From positions 372,001 through 436,000 of the forward strand of contig NZ_WSRW01000001.1 of NCBI RefSeq assembly GCF_009770985.1: a DNA stretch of 64,000 nt. Reading direction: 5' to 3'. Position numbers and translations under genes: made by a program. Shown here piece by piece: positions 52,828 to 62,376 of this stretch (the stretch's first letter is position 1; every line of letters begins with the position of its first letter). Under the pieces are notes generated by a model. That model worked only from the letters and a program-made list of their open reading frames with translations. It made no database searches and was not told the origin of the DNA. Source of the stretch: Mucilaginibacter lacusdianchii. Lineage in GTDB: Bacteria > Bacteroidota > Bacteroidia > Sphingobacteriales > Sphingobacteriaceae.

Positions 52828-53358
52828 TTAGACTTTATCAGTTTTATCTGCTTTGTGATGACGGAACCCGCCATGCTCGCGGCGGCCTTTAAACATTTCT
52901 TTCATCTCCGCTTTTTGCGCATCAGTTAAGGTGGCTAAAAAAGCTTGGCGGTTGGCTTTACGCAATTCGCGGTTGGCAGCCATCATTTTTTTCTGATCGG
53001 CAGTTAGCAAAGATGTCAATTTGGTATGACGATCTTTACGTGACAAAGCTTTATCTTTCATTACCGATTTCTGGTCGGCAGTCAGTGTAGCACGGAAAGC
53101 TTTCATGGCTTCTTTTTGCTTTTTATGGTTAGTTTTCAACATAGCCTGCTGGTCGGCAGTTAGTTTATCTTTAAAAGCTTTAAAAGCGGCAAAACGATGA
53201 TGCCCTACCCTGCTGCTGTCAGCCGCACCCTGTGCATGTGCACCGAAGCGGTGACGCTTAACTTTAACACTGTCTGTTTTGGTTTGTGCTTGTGCACCAA
53301 CTGCAAATGCGGCAACCACTAAGGTTACCAGTGAAATTGATTTTATGAACTTTTTCAT
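52828..53358 (-). CDS. Periplasmic LTxxQ-repeat (Spy/CpxP-like) protein
   Basis: 176 aa. Signal peptide (1-24, ending GAQAQ), then a very basic, His/Lys-rich helical protein with four LTxxQ motifs (LTADQQAML, LTADQKSVM, LTADQKKMM, LTDAQKAEM) spaced about 25-30 residues apart. This motif defines Spy/CpxP-type periplasmic chaperones and stress-adaptor proteins. The N- and C-termini are rich in His and Arg, which could bind metal; that is inference. Confidence 0.78.
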   Translation of the reverse strand: MKKFIKSISLVTLVVAAFAVGAQAQTKTDSVKVKRHRFGAHAQGAADSSRVGHHRFAAFKAFKDKLTADQQAMLKTNHKKQKEAMKAFRATLTADQKSVMKDKALSRKDRHTKLTSLLTADQKKMMAANRELRKANRQAFLATLTDAQKAEMKEMFKGRREHGGFRHHKADKTDKV

Positions 53359-53492
53359 CTTTTTTATTCTTTGTTTTATGAATAGATGAAAAATATGGCT
53401 GATGGTTTAAGTAACAAATTTGTGGTAAATTGAATACTCAAACCATGAGCACTTAAACGTACATTACATGAATTAGATGAGTAGGAGGTTTA

Positions 53493-54797
53493 TCATGAAG
53501 CTATTTCCTCCGGGTCCTGATCTGAATTATCAGTTGTAAGAATAATGGTTTTAATTACTTCATCCAGCTCCTTAACCGATATATTTAAATACTCCATCAT
53601 CTCATAATCAACCCCGTTCTCTTTATATTTCATAATTAAGTCTACCAACCCCATTATACGGCACAAAGGCGCCCTTACAATGTGCGATTGCATAAACGCT
53701 ATTTGCTGCAGCTTATGGTTTTGTTTTTCAATGTCCTGCAAATGCTTAATTTGTGCTGATATATCATTGGCGATAACCAGGCGTGCGTTCTTACCTCTAA
53801 ACGGTATGGCATTACAACGCACATCTACATAAAACTCCTCGCCGTTTTTACGCCGATGAATTGCCGTGTTTCGGGTGGGTGCGGTGGCGTGTTGTTCTCG
53901 TTTCAACATAGCAAACAGCTCATCTACCTGCCCCTCCGGCCTGATATCTTTTAAAGTCATGCCCATATATTCTTCATGCGTGTATCCGTACTTGTACATG
54001 GCCGACTCGTTGACCTGCAAAAATGCCAGCGTGTCGACATCATAAATCCACATGGGTGAGGGATTGTGGTGAAACAAGGTCTTGTAGTGCTCTTCCGATT
54101 CTGCCAGCCGTTCGGTACGGCGCACACGTTCGCCAATTTCCACTTCCAAATCCTGACGTAATTTGGCTTCTTGTGCTATATTGTTCTCTAATTTGTTAAT
54201 TACGTGCCGAACCTGAACTACCGTAGCAATATTCAAAAAAATAAAGTTACATGAATAGGCTATCCAAAAGCCGACACTGTAATGTTTTATAAGGGGCGTA
54301 TCGAACAACTTTAAGTACATTACCACTGCAAAGCCAGCATATACCGTAATATTAGCTATGATTGACCAAAACACAGACCTTGACGAGTATAACAGCGAAA
54401 TGAATACACATAAAGCCAGCAAATAAATGCTACCAATACCAAACGAACCCAACGTACCCATAAGCGTTGTGGCCAGCAGGTAAAACATTACCACAATAAA
54501 AGTTTTACGAAAACGCAAGGATATGCGCTTATTGAAGGTAACCAGCGTAATAGCTATTACCATAAAAACATCAAATAGGGGTAAAAACTGGTACCCCGCA
54601 TCTACCAAAACACTTACGCTGGGAATTAACGCTAAAAAACTTACCGGTATTGCATAAAGGATGCAATTGGTAAGCATCTTTTCGCGCCAGTACTCTATGT
54701 CATTAATATCATCGGTATCATGAGTTCCTACCGCTTGTTCTACAAAATTTTTGTAGCGGTACCATATAGCCGATGGGTAGTGGGTAACCGATTTCAT
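53493..54797 (-). CDS. PAS-domain membrane sensor with DHp-like domain and no HATPase
   Basis: 434 aa from ATG 54797; the frame extends 36 codons upstream to a TTG at 54905. Order: six to seven TM helices (about 55-220), coiled linker (225-260), one PAS domain (about 265-375, 'HYKTLFHHNPSPMWIYDVDTLAFLQVNESAMYKYGYTHEEYMGMT' in pieces), then a helical 'FMQSHIVRAPLCRIMGLVDLI' with His372 in the position of the HisKA phospho-His (S-H-x-x-R-x-P-L). The protein ends 62 residues later, with no ATP-binding N, G1 or G2 boxes. It therefore cannot autophosphorylate by itself, and may receive phosphate from or dimerise with another kinase. Confidence 0.72.
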   Translation of the reverse strand: MKSVTHYPSAIWYRYKNFVEQAVGTHDTDDINDIEYWREKMLTNCILYAIPVSFLALIPSVSVLVDAGYQFLPLFDVFMVIAITLVTFNKRISLRFRKTFIVVMFYLLATTLMGTLGSFGIGSIYLLALCVFISLLYSSRSVFWSIIANITVYAGFAVVMYLKLFDTPLIKHYSVGFWIAYSCNFIFLNIATVVQVRHVINKLENNIAQEAKLRQDLEVEIGERVRRTERLAESEEHYKTLFHHNPSPMWIYDVDTLAFLQVNESAMYKYGYTHEEYMGMTLKDIRPEGQVDELFAMLKREQHATAPTRNTAIHRRKNGEEFYVDVRCNAIPFRGKNARLVIANDISAQIKHLQDIEKQNHKLQQIAFMQSHIVRAPLCRIMGLVDLIMKYKENGVDYEMMEYLNISVKELDEVIKTIILTTDNSDQDPEEIAS

Positions 54798-54905
54798 ATA
54801 GTGATGAAGGATAGATGTTTCATTTAACTTATTTACATGTTGCTGTAAAACTATTGCAGGTTTAATTCTACGTATTTCTGGCAAAAAGTTATACCATTCT
54901 ATCAA

Positions 54906-55179
54906 AAAAGTGAATTTTTATAAAAGTAATATCGATAGATAGTTTACAATGGCTAACTATTAAGATTTGTAGGTAGATATTAAATATGTATCAACATTTT
55001 AGTTAAATCCTAAAATTGAATGGTGTCAATTCTGAAAATAGCCTAATCTTAAATAGCAATATATGCCTTAATTTATACCACCAAATGAAATAGCTTTAAC
55101 AAAATTTAACATTTTCCACACCTCCATTTTTCTTTAAAATATTCTCATCTTGTAGGCGTCAACCCCCTTAATTGCAAGA
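54906..55179. other. Divergent intergenic region
   Basis: About 270 bp, strongly AT-rich, between the sensor gene (minus strand) and the DUF5686 gene (plus strand). No clear TTG-N19-TAnnTTTG is seen on either strand and no hairpin or small gene stands out. Confidence 0.4.
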
Positions 55180-57633
55180 ATGAAAGTTATCTTATCGACA
55201 CTGCTATTTTTCATAACCACTCTACAAGCTTTTGCACAGCAATCTGTTTTAAGCGGAACCATTAAAGATAATAACGGCTATCCTGTACCGTTTGCAACGG
55301 TATTAGTTAAAGGTACCAGTAAAGGCACGTCGGCCAACAGCGAAGGGCGCTTTACGCTCGGACTAAATAATGGCACTTACAATTTTCTGTTTAAAGCTAT
55401 CGGCTACCGGCAGGAAAGCCGCGAGGTAAACGTTCAGGGCAACCAAACCATTAATATCATACTAGCGGGCGAGGCTTATCAACTGCAAAATGTAACGGTT
55501 AAGGCTGGTGGCGAAGACCCTGCCTATGCCATCATTCGCAAAGCCATCCGCAAACGCAAGGGCTATTTGCATGAGGTGCAGGCTTACACATGTGACACCT
55601 ACATTAAAGGTTTGCAAAAGCTACTGGCTGCACCCAAGCGCTTTATGGGCCGGGATATTGGTCAAATGACGCGGGAAATGGGGTTGGATTCTAATCGACA
55701 AGGTATTGTGTACCTGTCTGAGTCGGAATCTAAATATAGCTTTATGCAGCCCAACCTTACGCACGAGGAAATGATATCTTCTAAAGTATCAGGCAGCAAT
55801 CGGGCATTCAGTATCAACCGGGCGTCTGATTTGAATGTGAACTTTTACGATAACCTGCAAACCTGGGAAGGTATCAGCAACCGTCCGCTAGTGTCGCCTA
55901 TTGCAGATAATGCGTTATCTTTTTACAATTATAAATGGATGGGCTTAACGGTTGAAAACGGTGAGACTATCAACAAAATAAGCGTTACGCCCAAACGTCA
56001 ATACGATCCTGCTTTTACCGGTTATATCTATATTATGGAAGACAGCTGGCGCCTGCACAGCTTAGATTTGGAACTCAACAAATCGGCCGGTATCAACTTT
56101 GCTGATACGATTCGGGTAAAGCAGCAGTTTATTCCGGTTGAGCGCAAAGCCTGGATGCCATCGCTTACCCGTTTTGATTTTAGTGGCGGTTTGTTTGGCT
56201 TTAGGCTTGGCGGTTACTTTGTGATATTGTATAAAAATTACGATATCAATCCTAACCTTAGCAAAAAGCAGTTTGCTGAGGTAATGCGTGTACCCACGGG
56301 TGTAAATAAAAAGGATAGCACTTACTGGCAACAAGCCCGCCCTATCCCGCTTACCGACGAAGAAAAGACTGATTACAACAAAAAAGAAGTACTGGCCCAA
56401 AAACGTGAGTCGAAGCCGTACCTTGATTCGCTTGACCGTGCGTTTAATAAAGTTACACCAGGTAAGATATTACTAACCGGTGTAACCATTCGTAACCGTT
56501 ACGACAAATCGTTTTTTAGGATAGACCCCATTATTGGCTCGATGTTTTACAATACGGTTGAGGGACCGGCCATTAAATATGGAGCCAGCTACATCAAACA
56601 AATCGATAGTATCAACAACAAGTATCTTCGGCTCGGTGGATACCTGCGCTATGGCTTTAGCAATCAGCAGCTACATGGCGGATTAAATGCTATTGTGCCC
56701 GTTAAGAATTATACCTGGGGTTTTGACGTTGGTACCGATGTGGTAGATTTGAATAATACCAACCCGATTACACCTTTTTCCAACATGGTATCAAGCTTGC
56801 TGTACCGTCGCAATTATCAAAAATTGTACGACAAGCGTTTTGCATCCATTTCCTTATCACACCGCATAGCAGGCGGCTGGCAAGGCAATGTGCTGGCCGA
56901 ATTTGCGGACAGGCGCTGGCTCAACAATACCAATTACTTCAGCTTATTTCACAAAGAAAGAAATTATACCAGCAATAACCCTTTCGTGCCCAATAGCGAG
57001 AATGTTCCGCTATTTGATCGCAATCAGTCTTTTAAAATCAACGTACGCACAAGCTACAACTTTAGCAACAAATACGTAACTTATCCAACCGGTCGCTATT
57101 ACTTGCCATCGCCCTACCCTACGGTAGCGTTATCGTACACTAAGGGCATTAAAGATGTACTGGGTTCTGATGTTGACTATGATCAGCTTTCGGCAAGCGT
57201 TACTAAAGAAAATATCAACCTGGGGTTATGGGGTAATTTTTCTTTTTATATAGGCGCCGGCAAATTTCTGAACAATAACAAGCTTTATTACCCGGATTAT
57301 AAACACTTTTTAGGCAACCAGATTGTATTGTACCAACGTGGTATCAACGCGTTTCTAATGCTCAATTATTATCAATATAGCACCGCTGATAAATATTTAG
57401 AAGGCCACATTGAACATACCTTTGGCGGTGCAGTGCTTAGTAAAGTTCCGGTTGTTCGCAAACTTAAACTGCAGGAGCTGATTGTGCTTAATTATCTAAC
57501 AACACCTGATTTAAAAAATTATACAGAACTGGGTTTAGGAGTAAAGTATTTAAATTTCCGCATGCTGTATGGATGGTCGTTTAACCGGGGTATTAATGAT
57601 AAATCGAGCCTGCGTTTAGACCTCAATTTTTAG
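55180..57633 (+). CDS. DUF5686 outer-membrane protein with carboxypeptidase-like regulatory domain
   Basis: 817 aa. Signal peptide (1-19, ending AFAQ). Residues ~24-105 form the CarboxypepD_reg-like beta sandwich ('GTIKDNNGYPVPFATVLVKGTSKGTSANSEGRF' in pieces), as at the N-terminus of many TonB-dependent receptors. The rest matches the DUF5686 pattern ('AYAIIRKAIRKRKGYLHEVQAYTCDTYIKGL' in pieces, then a barrel-like Tyr/Asn-rich region) and ends 'SSLRLDLNF', with a terminal Phe. No TonB box or plug is visible, so it is not a classic TonB receptor. Function unknown; likely an outer-membrane barrel. Confidence 0.85.
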   Translation: MKVILSTLLFFITTLQAFAQQSVLSGTIKDNNGYPVPFATVLVKGTSKGTSANSEGRFTLGLNNGTYNFLFKAIGYRQESREVNVQGNQTINIILAGEAYQLQNVTVKAGGEDPAYAIIRKAIRKRKGYLHEVQAYTCDTYIKGLQKLLAAPKRFMGRDIGQMTREMGLDSNRQGIVYLSESESKYSFMQPNLTHEEMISSKVSGSNRAFSINRASDLNVNFYDNLQTWEGISNRPLVSPIADNALSFYNYKWMGLTVENGETINKISVTPKRQYDPAFTGYIYIMEDSWRLHSLDLELNKSAGINFADTIRVKQQFIPVERKAWMPSLTRFDFSGGLFGFRLGGYFVILYKNYDINPNLSKKQFAEVMRVPTGVNKKDSTYWQQARPIPLTDEEKTDYNKKEVLAQKRESKPYLDSLDRAFNKVTPGKILLTGVTIRNRYDKSFFRIDPIIGSMFYNTVEGPAIKYGASYIKQIDSINNKYLRLGGYLRYGFSNQQLHGGLNAIVPVKNYTWGFDVGTDVVDLNNTNPITPFSNMVSSLLYRRNYQKLYDKRFASISLSHRIAGGWQGNVLAEFADRRWLNNTNYFSLFHKERNYTSNNPFVPNSENVPLFDRNQSFKINVRTSYNFSNKYVTYPTGRYYLPSPYPTVALSYTKGIKDVLGSDVDYDQLSASVTKENINLGLWGNFSFYIGAGKFLNNNKLYYPDYKHFLGNQIVLYQRGINAFLMLNYYQYSTADKYLEGHIEHTFGGAVLSKVPVVRKLKLQELIVLNYLTTPDLKNYTELGLGVKYLNFRMLYGWSFNRGINDKSSLRLDLNF

Positions 57634-57708
57634 AACGTTTGCTATCAATAATTTTACCTGTAACTAATTACCAAAAACGTATCTTAGCAGCCTTTTTAAT
57701 TACATAAC

Positions 57709-58587
57709 ATGGAAATGTTTCACGGAACCGGAGTAGCCATGGTTACCCCGTTTGATGAAAGTGGACAGGTTGATTATAACGGCCTGAAAAACTTGATTAA
57801 CTATTTGATTGACGGTGGTGTAGAATACCTGGTATCATTAGGCACCACCGGCGAAAGCGCTACATTGAGTAAGGAAGAGAAAAAGAAGATATGGGCGTTT
57901 ACCGCCGAGGTAGTAAATAAGCGTGTTAACCTGGTTGCGGGTATAGGCGGCAATAACACTTACGAGGTGGTTGAAGCAGTAAAACAATTTGACACCACTG
58001 GTTATGATGCTATTTTATCGGCCAGCCCTTACTATAACAAACCAATTCAAGAGGGCATTTACCAACACTATAAAGCCATTGCCGAAGCATCGTCTTTGCC
58101 AATACTGTTATACAACGTTCCGGGCCGTACCGGCAGCAATGTAAGTGCCGAAACCACCGTGCGCCTGGCTAACGACTTTAAAAACATCATCGGTATTAAA
58201 GAAGCATCGGGCAATTTTGATCAGTTCAACCAAATTATGCGCGATAAACCGGAAGACTTTCTGTTTATTTCGGGTGATGATCCGGTTACCTTGCCTATGA
58301 TTGCCATGGGTGCCGTGGGTGTCATTTCGGTTGTAGGCAATGCTTTGCCACGCCAGTTTTCTGATATGATTCGCACTTGCTTAGCAGGCGATTTTAAAGC
58401 GGCACAGCAAGCACATTATTCGATGATTGAGTTTACCCGACTAATGTTTGCAGAAGGTAGCCCGGGCGGTATCAAAACCGCTTTAAAGCAATTAAACGTT
58501 TGTGGTGATGCACTGCGCTTACCATTAGTACAAGTAAGCGCTAAAGCAGCTGAAAGTATTGACGCCGAACTGAAAAGATTATTTTAA
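57709..58587 (+). CDS. dapA: 4-hydroxy-tetrahydrodipicolinate synthase
   Basis: 292 aa. Condenses pyruvate with aspartate semialdehyde in lysine/diaminopimelate synthesis. TIM-barrel motifs: 'TGESATLSKEE' (Thr pair), 'ASPYYNKPIQEGIYQHY', Tyr in 'ILLYNVPGRTG', Schiff-base Lys164 in 'IIGIKEASGN' and 'FISGDD'. Length matches the family. Its product feeds diaminopimelate of peptidoglycan. Stands alone, converging on the histone-H1-like gene. Confidence 0.96.
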   Translation: MEMFHGTGVAMVTPFDESGQVDYNGLKNLINYLIDGGVEYLVSLGTTGESATLSKEEKKKIWAFTAEVVNKRVNLVAGIGGNNTYEVVEAVKQFDTTGYDAILSASPYYNKPIQEGIYQHYKAIAEASSLPILLYNVPGRTGSNVSAETTVRLANDFKNIIGIKEASGNFDQFNQIMRDKPEDFLFISGDDPVTLPMIAMGAVGVISVVGNALPRQFSDMIRTCLAGDFKAAQQAHYSMIEFTRLMFAEGSPGGIKTALKQLNVCGDALRLPLVQVSAKAAESIDAELKRLF

Positions 58588-58623
58588 TACTAGCAGTACG
58601 CTGCACTAAAAATGTGCCTATAC

Positions 58624-58658
58624 AAAAAAAGCCGGTTAATAAACAACCGGCTTTTTTT
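58624..58658. terminator. Bidirectional terminator between dapA and the histone-H1-like gene
   Basis: 14-nt perfect arms 58624-58637 and 58645-58658, with seven A's and seven T's at the ends and GCCGGTT as the core. Confidence 0.88.
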
Positions 58659-58679
58659 ATAGAGTAGTAAAAGTTTACC

Positions 58680-58862
58680 TTATTTTTCAGCTTTATTTTT
58701 AGACTCCTGAACTTCCAGGCGGATAGCTTGCGCTAGGTTTTTCAGGTCTTGCATACCTTTACGTACACGGGTACCAGCTGCACTGTTACCTTTATTGTAA
58801 AATTTGTCAGCATCAGCTTCTAGAGAAGCGATAAGGTTTTTAACTTCAGTAAATTTTTCCAT
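58680..58862 (-). CDS. Histone H1-like (Hc1-type) protein
   Basis: 60 aa. 'MEKFTEVKNLIASLEADADKFYNKGNSAAGTRVRKGMQDLKNLAQAIRLEVQESKNK' in pieces fits the small histone-H1/Hc1-like family conserved across Bacteroidetes, a two-helix protein with a basic centre (RVRKGMQ). Expected to bind DNA as a chromosomal protein, although this one is only mildly basic. Single gene, converging on dapA; no clear promoter is seen. Confidence 0.8.
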   Translation of the reverse strand: MEKFTEVKNLIASLEADADKFYNKGNSAAGTRVRKGMQDLKNLAQAIRLEVQESKNKAEK

Positions 58863-59251
58863 TTTAAATTACTCCTTTTTAAGATTAAGGTTTGTTGATT
58901 TATATACGGCTAATCTAAAGCGTTTTTTGAAATAAAAAAAAAATCACGCCGCGAAATCTGCGTTTTAAGCTGTTTTTGAGGGTTTTCTGAGAATGATGAG
59001 CATTTGTTTAAATTATAATATTAAAAGAAGCCTATTGATTAATTTTTGGCAACAATTAAAACACTCATTAATAACAATTAGCATCTTAAATTATCATTTT
59101 TGCAATGATAACCTTTACATTGAAATATAAAGCGCCCTCATAAGCCTATAAAGCAACATTACCATGTAGCCTTATTAACAAATTTTCATAAAAACACATT
59201 ACAAAAAAAGGCCTCCCATTTAGGAGGCCTTTAATATATTATGTTTGTTGA
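58863..59251. other. AT-rich intergenic region with terminator
   Basis: 389 bp between the histone-like gene and the alpha-oxoamine synthase gene, both on the minus strand. It holds the terminator of the latter (59207-59232), a 10-A run near 58934-58943 and no open frame with protein-like features. Confidence 0.45.
59207..59232 (-). terminator. Terminator after the alpha-oxoamine synthase gene
   Basis: AAAGGCCTCC (59207-59216) and GGAGGCCTTT (59223-59232) pair perfectly around CATTTA; the A-run at 59203-59209 gives a U-tail for the minus strand. Confidence 0.82.
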
Positions 59252-60496
59252 TTAGGCTTCTACCATGCTGTTTTCCTTATAAAAACCAGCTTTCAATTTT
59301 TCAGACACTTCGCTGTAAGCATCTAATGTACGTTGCACATCTTCTAATGTATGGGTTGCAGTAGGAATTAACCGTAGGATAATTAATCCTTTAGGGATGA
59401 CCGGATACACCACAATTGAACAGAAAATGCCATAGTTCTCGCGCAGATCGCGAGTAAGGCTAGTGGCTTCAAATAATTCGCCTTTTAAAAATACAGGAGT
59501 TACCATAGTATTGGTTACACCAATATCAAAACCACGTTCTTTTAAACCGTTTTGTAAGGCGGTGGCTACTTGCCATAGCTTTTCGCGCAACTGCGGCTGA
59601 GATTTCAACAATTCCAAACGCTTTTGCAAACCTATTACCATTGGCATTGGCAATGCTTTAGCAAATGTTTGTGAGCGCATATTATAACGCAAAAAGCTTA
59701 CAATATCTTTATTAGCCGCCACAAAAGCACCGATACCTGCCATTGATTTAGCGAAGGTACCGAAGTAAACGTCTACACCTTCAATACAATCTTGCTCTTC
59801 GTGCGTACCGGCACCGGTTTTACCCATAGTGCCAAAGCCGTGAGCATCATCAATCAGTAAACGGAAGTTGTACTTGCTTTTCAGTTCAATAATTTCTTTC
59901 AGCTTACCTTGCGCACCCGACATGCCGAACACGCCCTCGGTAATTACCAAAATGCCGCCGCCAGATTGTTCTGTTAAGCGGGTGGCACGTTCCAATTGCT
60001 TTTCAAAGCTGGCGATATCATTATGCTGGTAAACAAAGCGTTTACCCATGTGCAAACGTACGCCATCAATAATACAAGCGTGCGACTCGGCATCATACAC
60101 AATTACATCGTTACGATCTACCAGTGTATCAATAATTGATACCATACCCTGATAACCATAATTCAGCAAAAAAGCATCTTCCATACCTACGAAGGTGGCT
60201 AGGTCACGTTCAAGCGTTTCGTGCTGGATAGTGTTACCCGACATCATACGGGCACCCATTGGATACGCCATACCGTAATCGGCCGCTGCTTTAGCGTCAG
60301 CTTCCCGTACTTCGGGATGATTAGCCAAACCTAAATAGTTATTTAAACTCCAAACAACATGCTCTTTGCCGTTGAAGTTCATGTGCGATGCTATTTCACC
60401 TTCCAATTTTGGAAATGAAAAGTAACCATGCGACCATTTTTGGTGTTGACCGATAGGGCCGCCTATATTTTTTGATATTTTCTCGAATAAATCCAC
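59252..60496 (-). CDS. Alpha-oxoamine synthase family PLP enzyme (SPT/KBL-like)
   Basis: 414 aa; GTG start at 60496 (no ATG in the right place). Class-II aminotransferase fold of the AOS family: 'SLNNYLGLANHPEV', 'YPMGARMMSGNTIQHETLERDLATFVG' in pieces, 'YDAESHACIIDG' (substrate-stacking His), 'IDDAHGFGTMGKTGAGTHE' (PLP-binding Asp-x-x-His), Schiff-base Lys in 'GTFAKSMAGIGAF'. The family includes serine palmitoyltransferase, 2-amino-3-ketobutyrate CoA ligase and AONS. Sphingobacteriaceae make sphingolipids, so an SPT-like role is plausible, but the sequence differs from the Sphingobacterium SPT as I recall it. Single gene. Confidence 0.8.
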   Translation of the reverse strand: MDLFEKISKNIGGPIGQHQKWSHGYFSFPKLEGEIASHMNFNGKEHVVWSLNNYLGLANHPEVREADAKAAADYGMAYPMGARMMSGNTIQHETLERDLATFVGMEDAFLLNYGYQGMVSIIDTLVDRNDVIVYDAESHACIIDGVRLHMGKRFVYQHNDIASFEKQLERATRLTEQSGGGILVITEGVFGMSGAQGKLKEIIELKSKYNFRLLIDDAHGFGTMGKTGAGTHEEQDCIEGVDVYFGTFAKSMAGIGAFVAANKDIVSFLRYNMRSQTFAKALPMPMVIGLQKRLELLKSQPQLREKLWQVATALQNGLKERGFDIGVTNTMVTPVFLKGELFEATSLTRDLRENYGIFCSIVVYPVIPKGLIILRLIPTATHTLEDVQRTLDAYSEVSEKLKAGFYKENSMVEA

Positions 60497-60618
60497 TATG
60501 CTCTATATAATGTCTAATATCTACACAAAGATAGTTTAAAATAAAAGCGGAAACAATCGTTATAACTAATTATGATAGCTTATAACGAAAGAATGACACG
60601 GCAGTTTAAAATCGGTAT

Positions 60619-60656
60619 AAAAAGAAAGCCCTTACTCAAGTAAGGGCTTTCTTTTT
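60619..60656. terminator. Terminator after ftsZ
   Basis: Perfect 18-nt arms 60619-60636 and 60639-60656 around CA, GAAAGCCCTTACT core with A/T ends; just beyond the ftsZ stop at 60672, so it ends the division-gene transcript. Confidence 0.85.
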
Positions 60657-60671
60657 ATATTGTTATGTGTT

Positions 60672-62252
60672 TTAATCTACGTTATCGTGCAAAAACGAGT
60701 TATTTCTGCGAATTTCGGTGTTCCCATCATTATCAGATAATGAAAACTTAGAAATCTGGCTCTCGTCAGAAGCAGGCGTTTGCTGCAAAGCAATCTCTTT
60801 ACGACGATAAGCCGGAACGTTTTCCATTTCTTGGATATTGCCGTTACGCAGCTTCATGCTTAAATCTTTTAAACGTAAGATACGCTCGCGAGATTTGCGC
60901 AATTGCTCCTCAATAGACTCGTCGGTTTTATTTTCATCGGCACCTAATTGCTGCGGTTCAGGCTGTGGCTGCTGTTGCACCACTTCTTTAACCTGTTCAA
61001 AGTTCATTACCGAATCAGTTACCTTATAAACAAAATCATCGTTATCAGGTTCCTGAGCCTGTTGCGGTTCTTCGGCCATTAGGCTGTGGCGTACAACAAC
61101 CGGCTCTTCGTTTTGCGGCAACATATCAAATAAACCGTTTTGCTTTTGCTGCGGTGTAGCCTTGGCATAAACAGTATCTTTTGGAGTGGCGCCGGGTTTG
61201 ATAAATTCGTTTACCGGTTTTACCAAAGGTGTATTTTCTGGCATCAGCATAGATACTACCTTTTTGTTATTGTGCTCTTTTTCGCGCTCGTCTTTAGTTT
61301 GGAAGCCAGTAGCAATGATGGTTACCGAAAGCTTGTTACCCAAGGCTTCATCGACACAGTTACCCCAAATTAAATCGGCTGCTAAGCCAGCTTCTTCCTG
61401 AATGTAATCGGTAATAATGCTTACCTCATCCATGGTAACTTCCTGATCGGTACCAGAGCTGATATTTAACAAAATATAACGGGCACCTTCAATCTGGTTA
61501 TCTTTTAACAATGGAGATGACAAAGCACCTTGTACCGCTCTTGAAGCACGGTCGTCACCATCGGCAGAATAGCTACCCATGATGGCCACACCGCTGTCTT
61601 TCATTACGGTACGTACGTCTTTGAAATCGACGTTGATATAACCCGGATGTGTGATAATTTCAGCAATACCTTTGGCTGCTGTAGTTAATATATCATCGGC
61701 CATAGCAAATGCCGAACCTAAAGTAAGGTTGCCATAAATCTGGCGCATTCTGTCATTAGAAATAACCAGAAAAGAGTCTACATATTTTTTCAACTCTTCC
61801 AATCCCTCTTCGGCTTGCAATTTACGACGCTTCCCTTCAAACGAGAAAGGCGTTGTGATGATACCCACAGTTAAAATATCCAGTTCACGCGCGGCTTTGG
61901 CAATTATCGGGCTGGCACCTGTACCGGTACCACCACCCATACCTGCTGTAATGAACAACATTTTGGTATTGTTGCCCAGCATGCGCTTTACATCTTCAAT
62001 ATTTTCGATAGCTGAATTTTTACCCACTTCCGGTATCGAACCTGCTCCCATCCCCTCGGTTAAGCTGGCACCCAATTGTACTTTGTTTGGTATAGGGCTA
62101 AGCTCAAGAGCTTGCGCATCGGTATTACAAATTATAAAGTCAACACCGGTGATACCTTGCCTATACATGTGGTTTACCGCATTACCGCCACCACCGCCAA
62201 CACCAACTACTTTGATGATTGACGATTTTTCTTTTAACATCTCAAACTGCAT
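60672..62252 (-). CDS. ftsZ: Cell division protein FtsZ
   Basis: 526 aa from ATG 62252 (MQFEMLKEKSSIIKVVGVGGGGGNAV in pieces); an extension to 62369 would run into the ftsA-ftsZ gap and is rejected. GTP-binding tubulin signature 'TAGMGGGTGTGASPII' (about residues 100-115), 'NVDFKDVRTVM' T7 loop. After ~320 comes a long Gln/Glu/Pro-rich linker, then a conserved C-terminal part with 'ENVPAYRRKEIAL'. Longer than E. coli FtsZ (383 aa), as usual in Bacteroidetes. Forms the Z ring; follows ftsA by 124 bp. Confidence 0.96.
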   Translation of the reverse strand: MQFEMLKEKSSIIKVVGVGGGGGNAVNHMYRQGITGVDFIICNTDAQALELSPIPNKVQLGASLTEGMGAGSIPEVGKNSAIENIEDVKRMLGNNTKMLFITAGMGGGTGTGASPIIAKAARELDILTVGIITTPFSFEGKRRKLQAEEGLEELKKYVDSFLVISNDRMRQIYGNLTLGSAFAMADDILTTAAKGIAEIITHPGYINVDFKDVRTVMKDSGVAIMGSYSADGDDRASRAVQGALSSPLLKDNQIEGARYILLNISSGTDQEVTMDEVSIITDYIQEEAGLAADLIWGNCVDEALGNKLSVTIIATGFQTKDEREKEHNNKKVVSMLMPENTPLVKPVNEFIKPGATPKDTVYAKATPQQKQNGLFDMLPQNEEPVVVRHSLMAEEPQQAQEPDNDDFVYKVTDSVMNFEQVKEVVQQQPQPEPQQLGADENKTDESIEEQLRKSRERILRLKDLSMKLRNGNIQEMENVPAYRRKEIALQQTPASDESQISKFSLSDNDGNTEIRRNNSFLHDNVD

Positions 62253-62376
62253 GGCTCTTATTTTCAGGAATATGTGAATTCGTGGATATTTAATTTTCGC
62301 AATCGTAATATTAACACTTTTTTCGGTTACATTTTTGAAATATTTTTCATTTTCAGATAAATACTTCAATTGTATT

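Noticed and set aside
52850-53200. Spaced repeats in the LTxxQ gene as possible CRISPR or transposon ends
   Set aside because: They are coding repeats of the LTADQ motif in one open frame.
61855-62277. 140-codon plus-strand frame opposite ftsZ
   Set aside because: Antisense shadow of the highly conserved FtsZ GTP-binding region.
60672-62369. Longer start for ftsZ at 62369
   Set aside because: The extra 39 residues are AT-rich leader translation; the conserved protein starts at MQFEMLKEK (62252).
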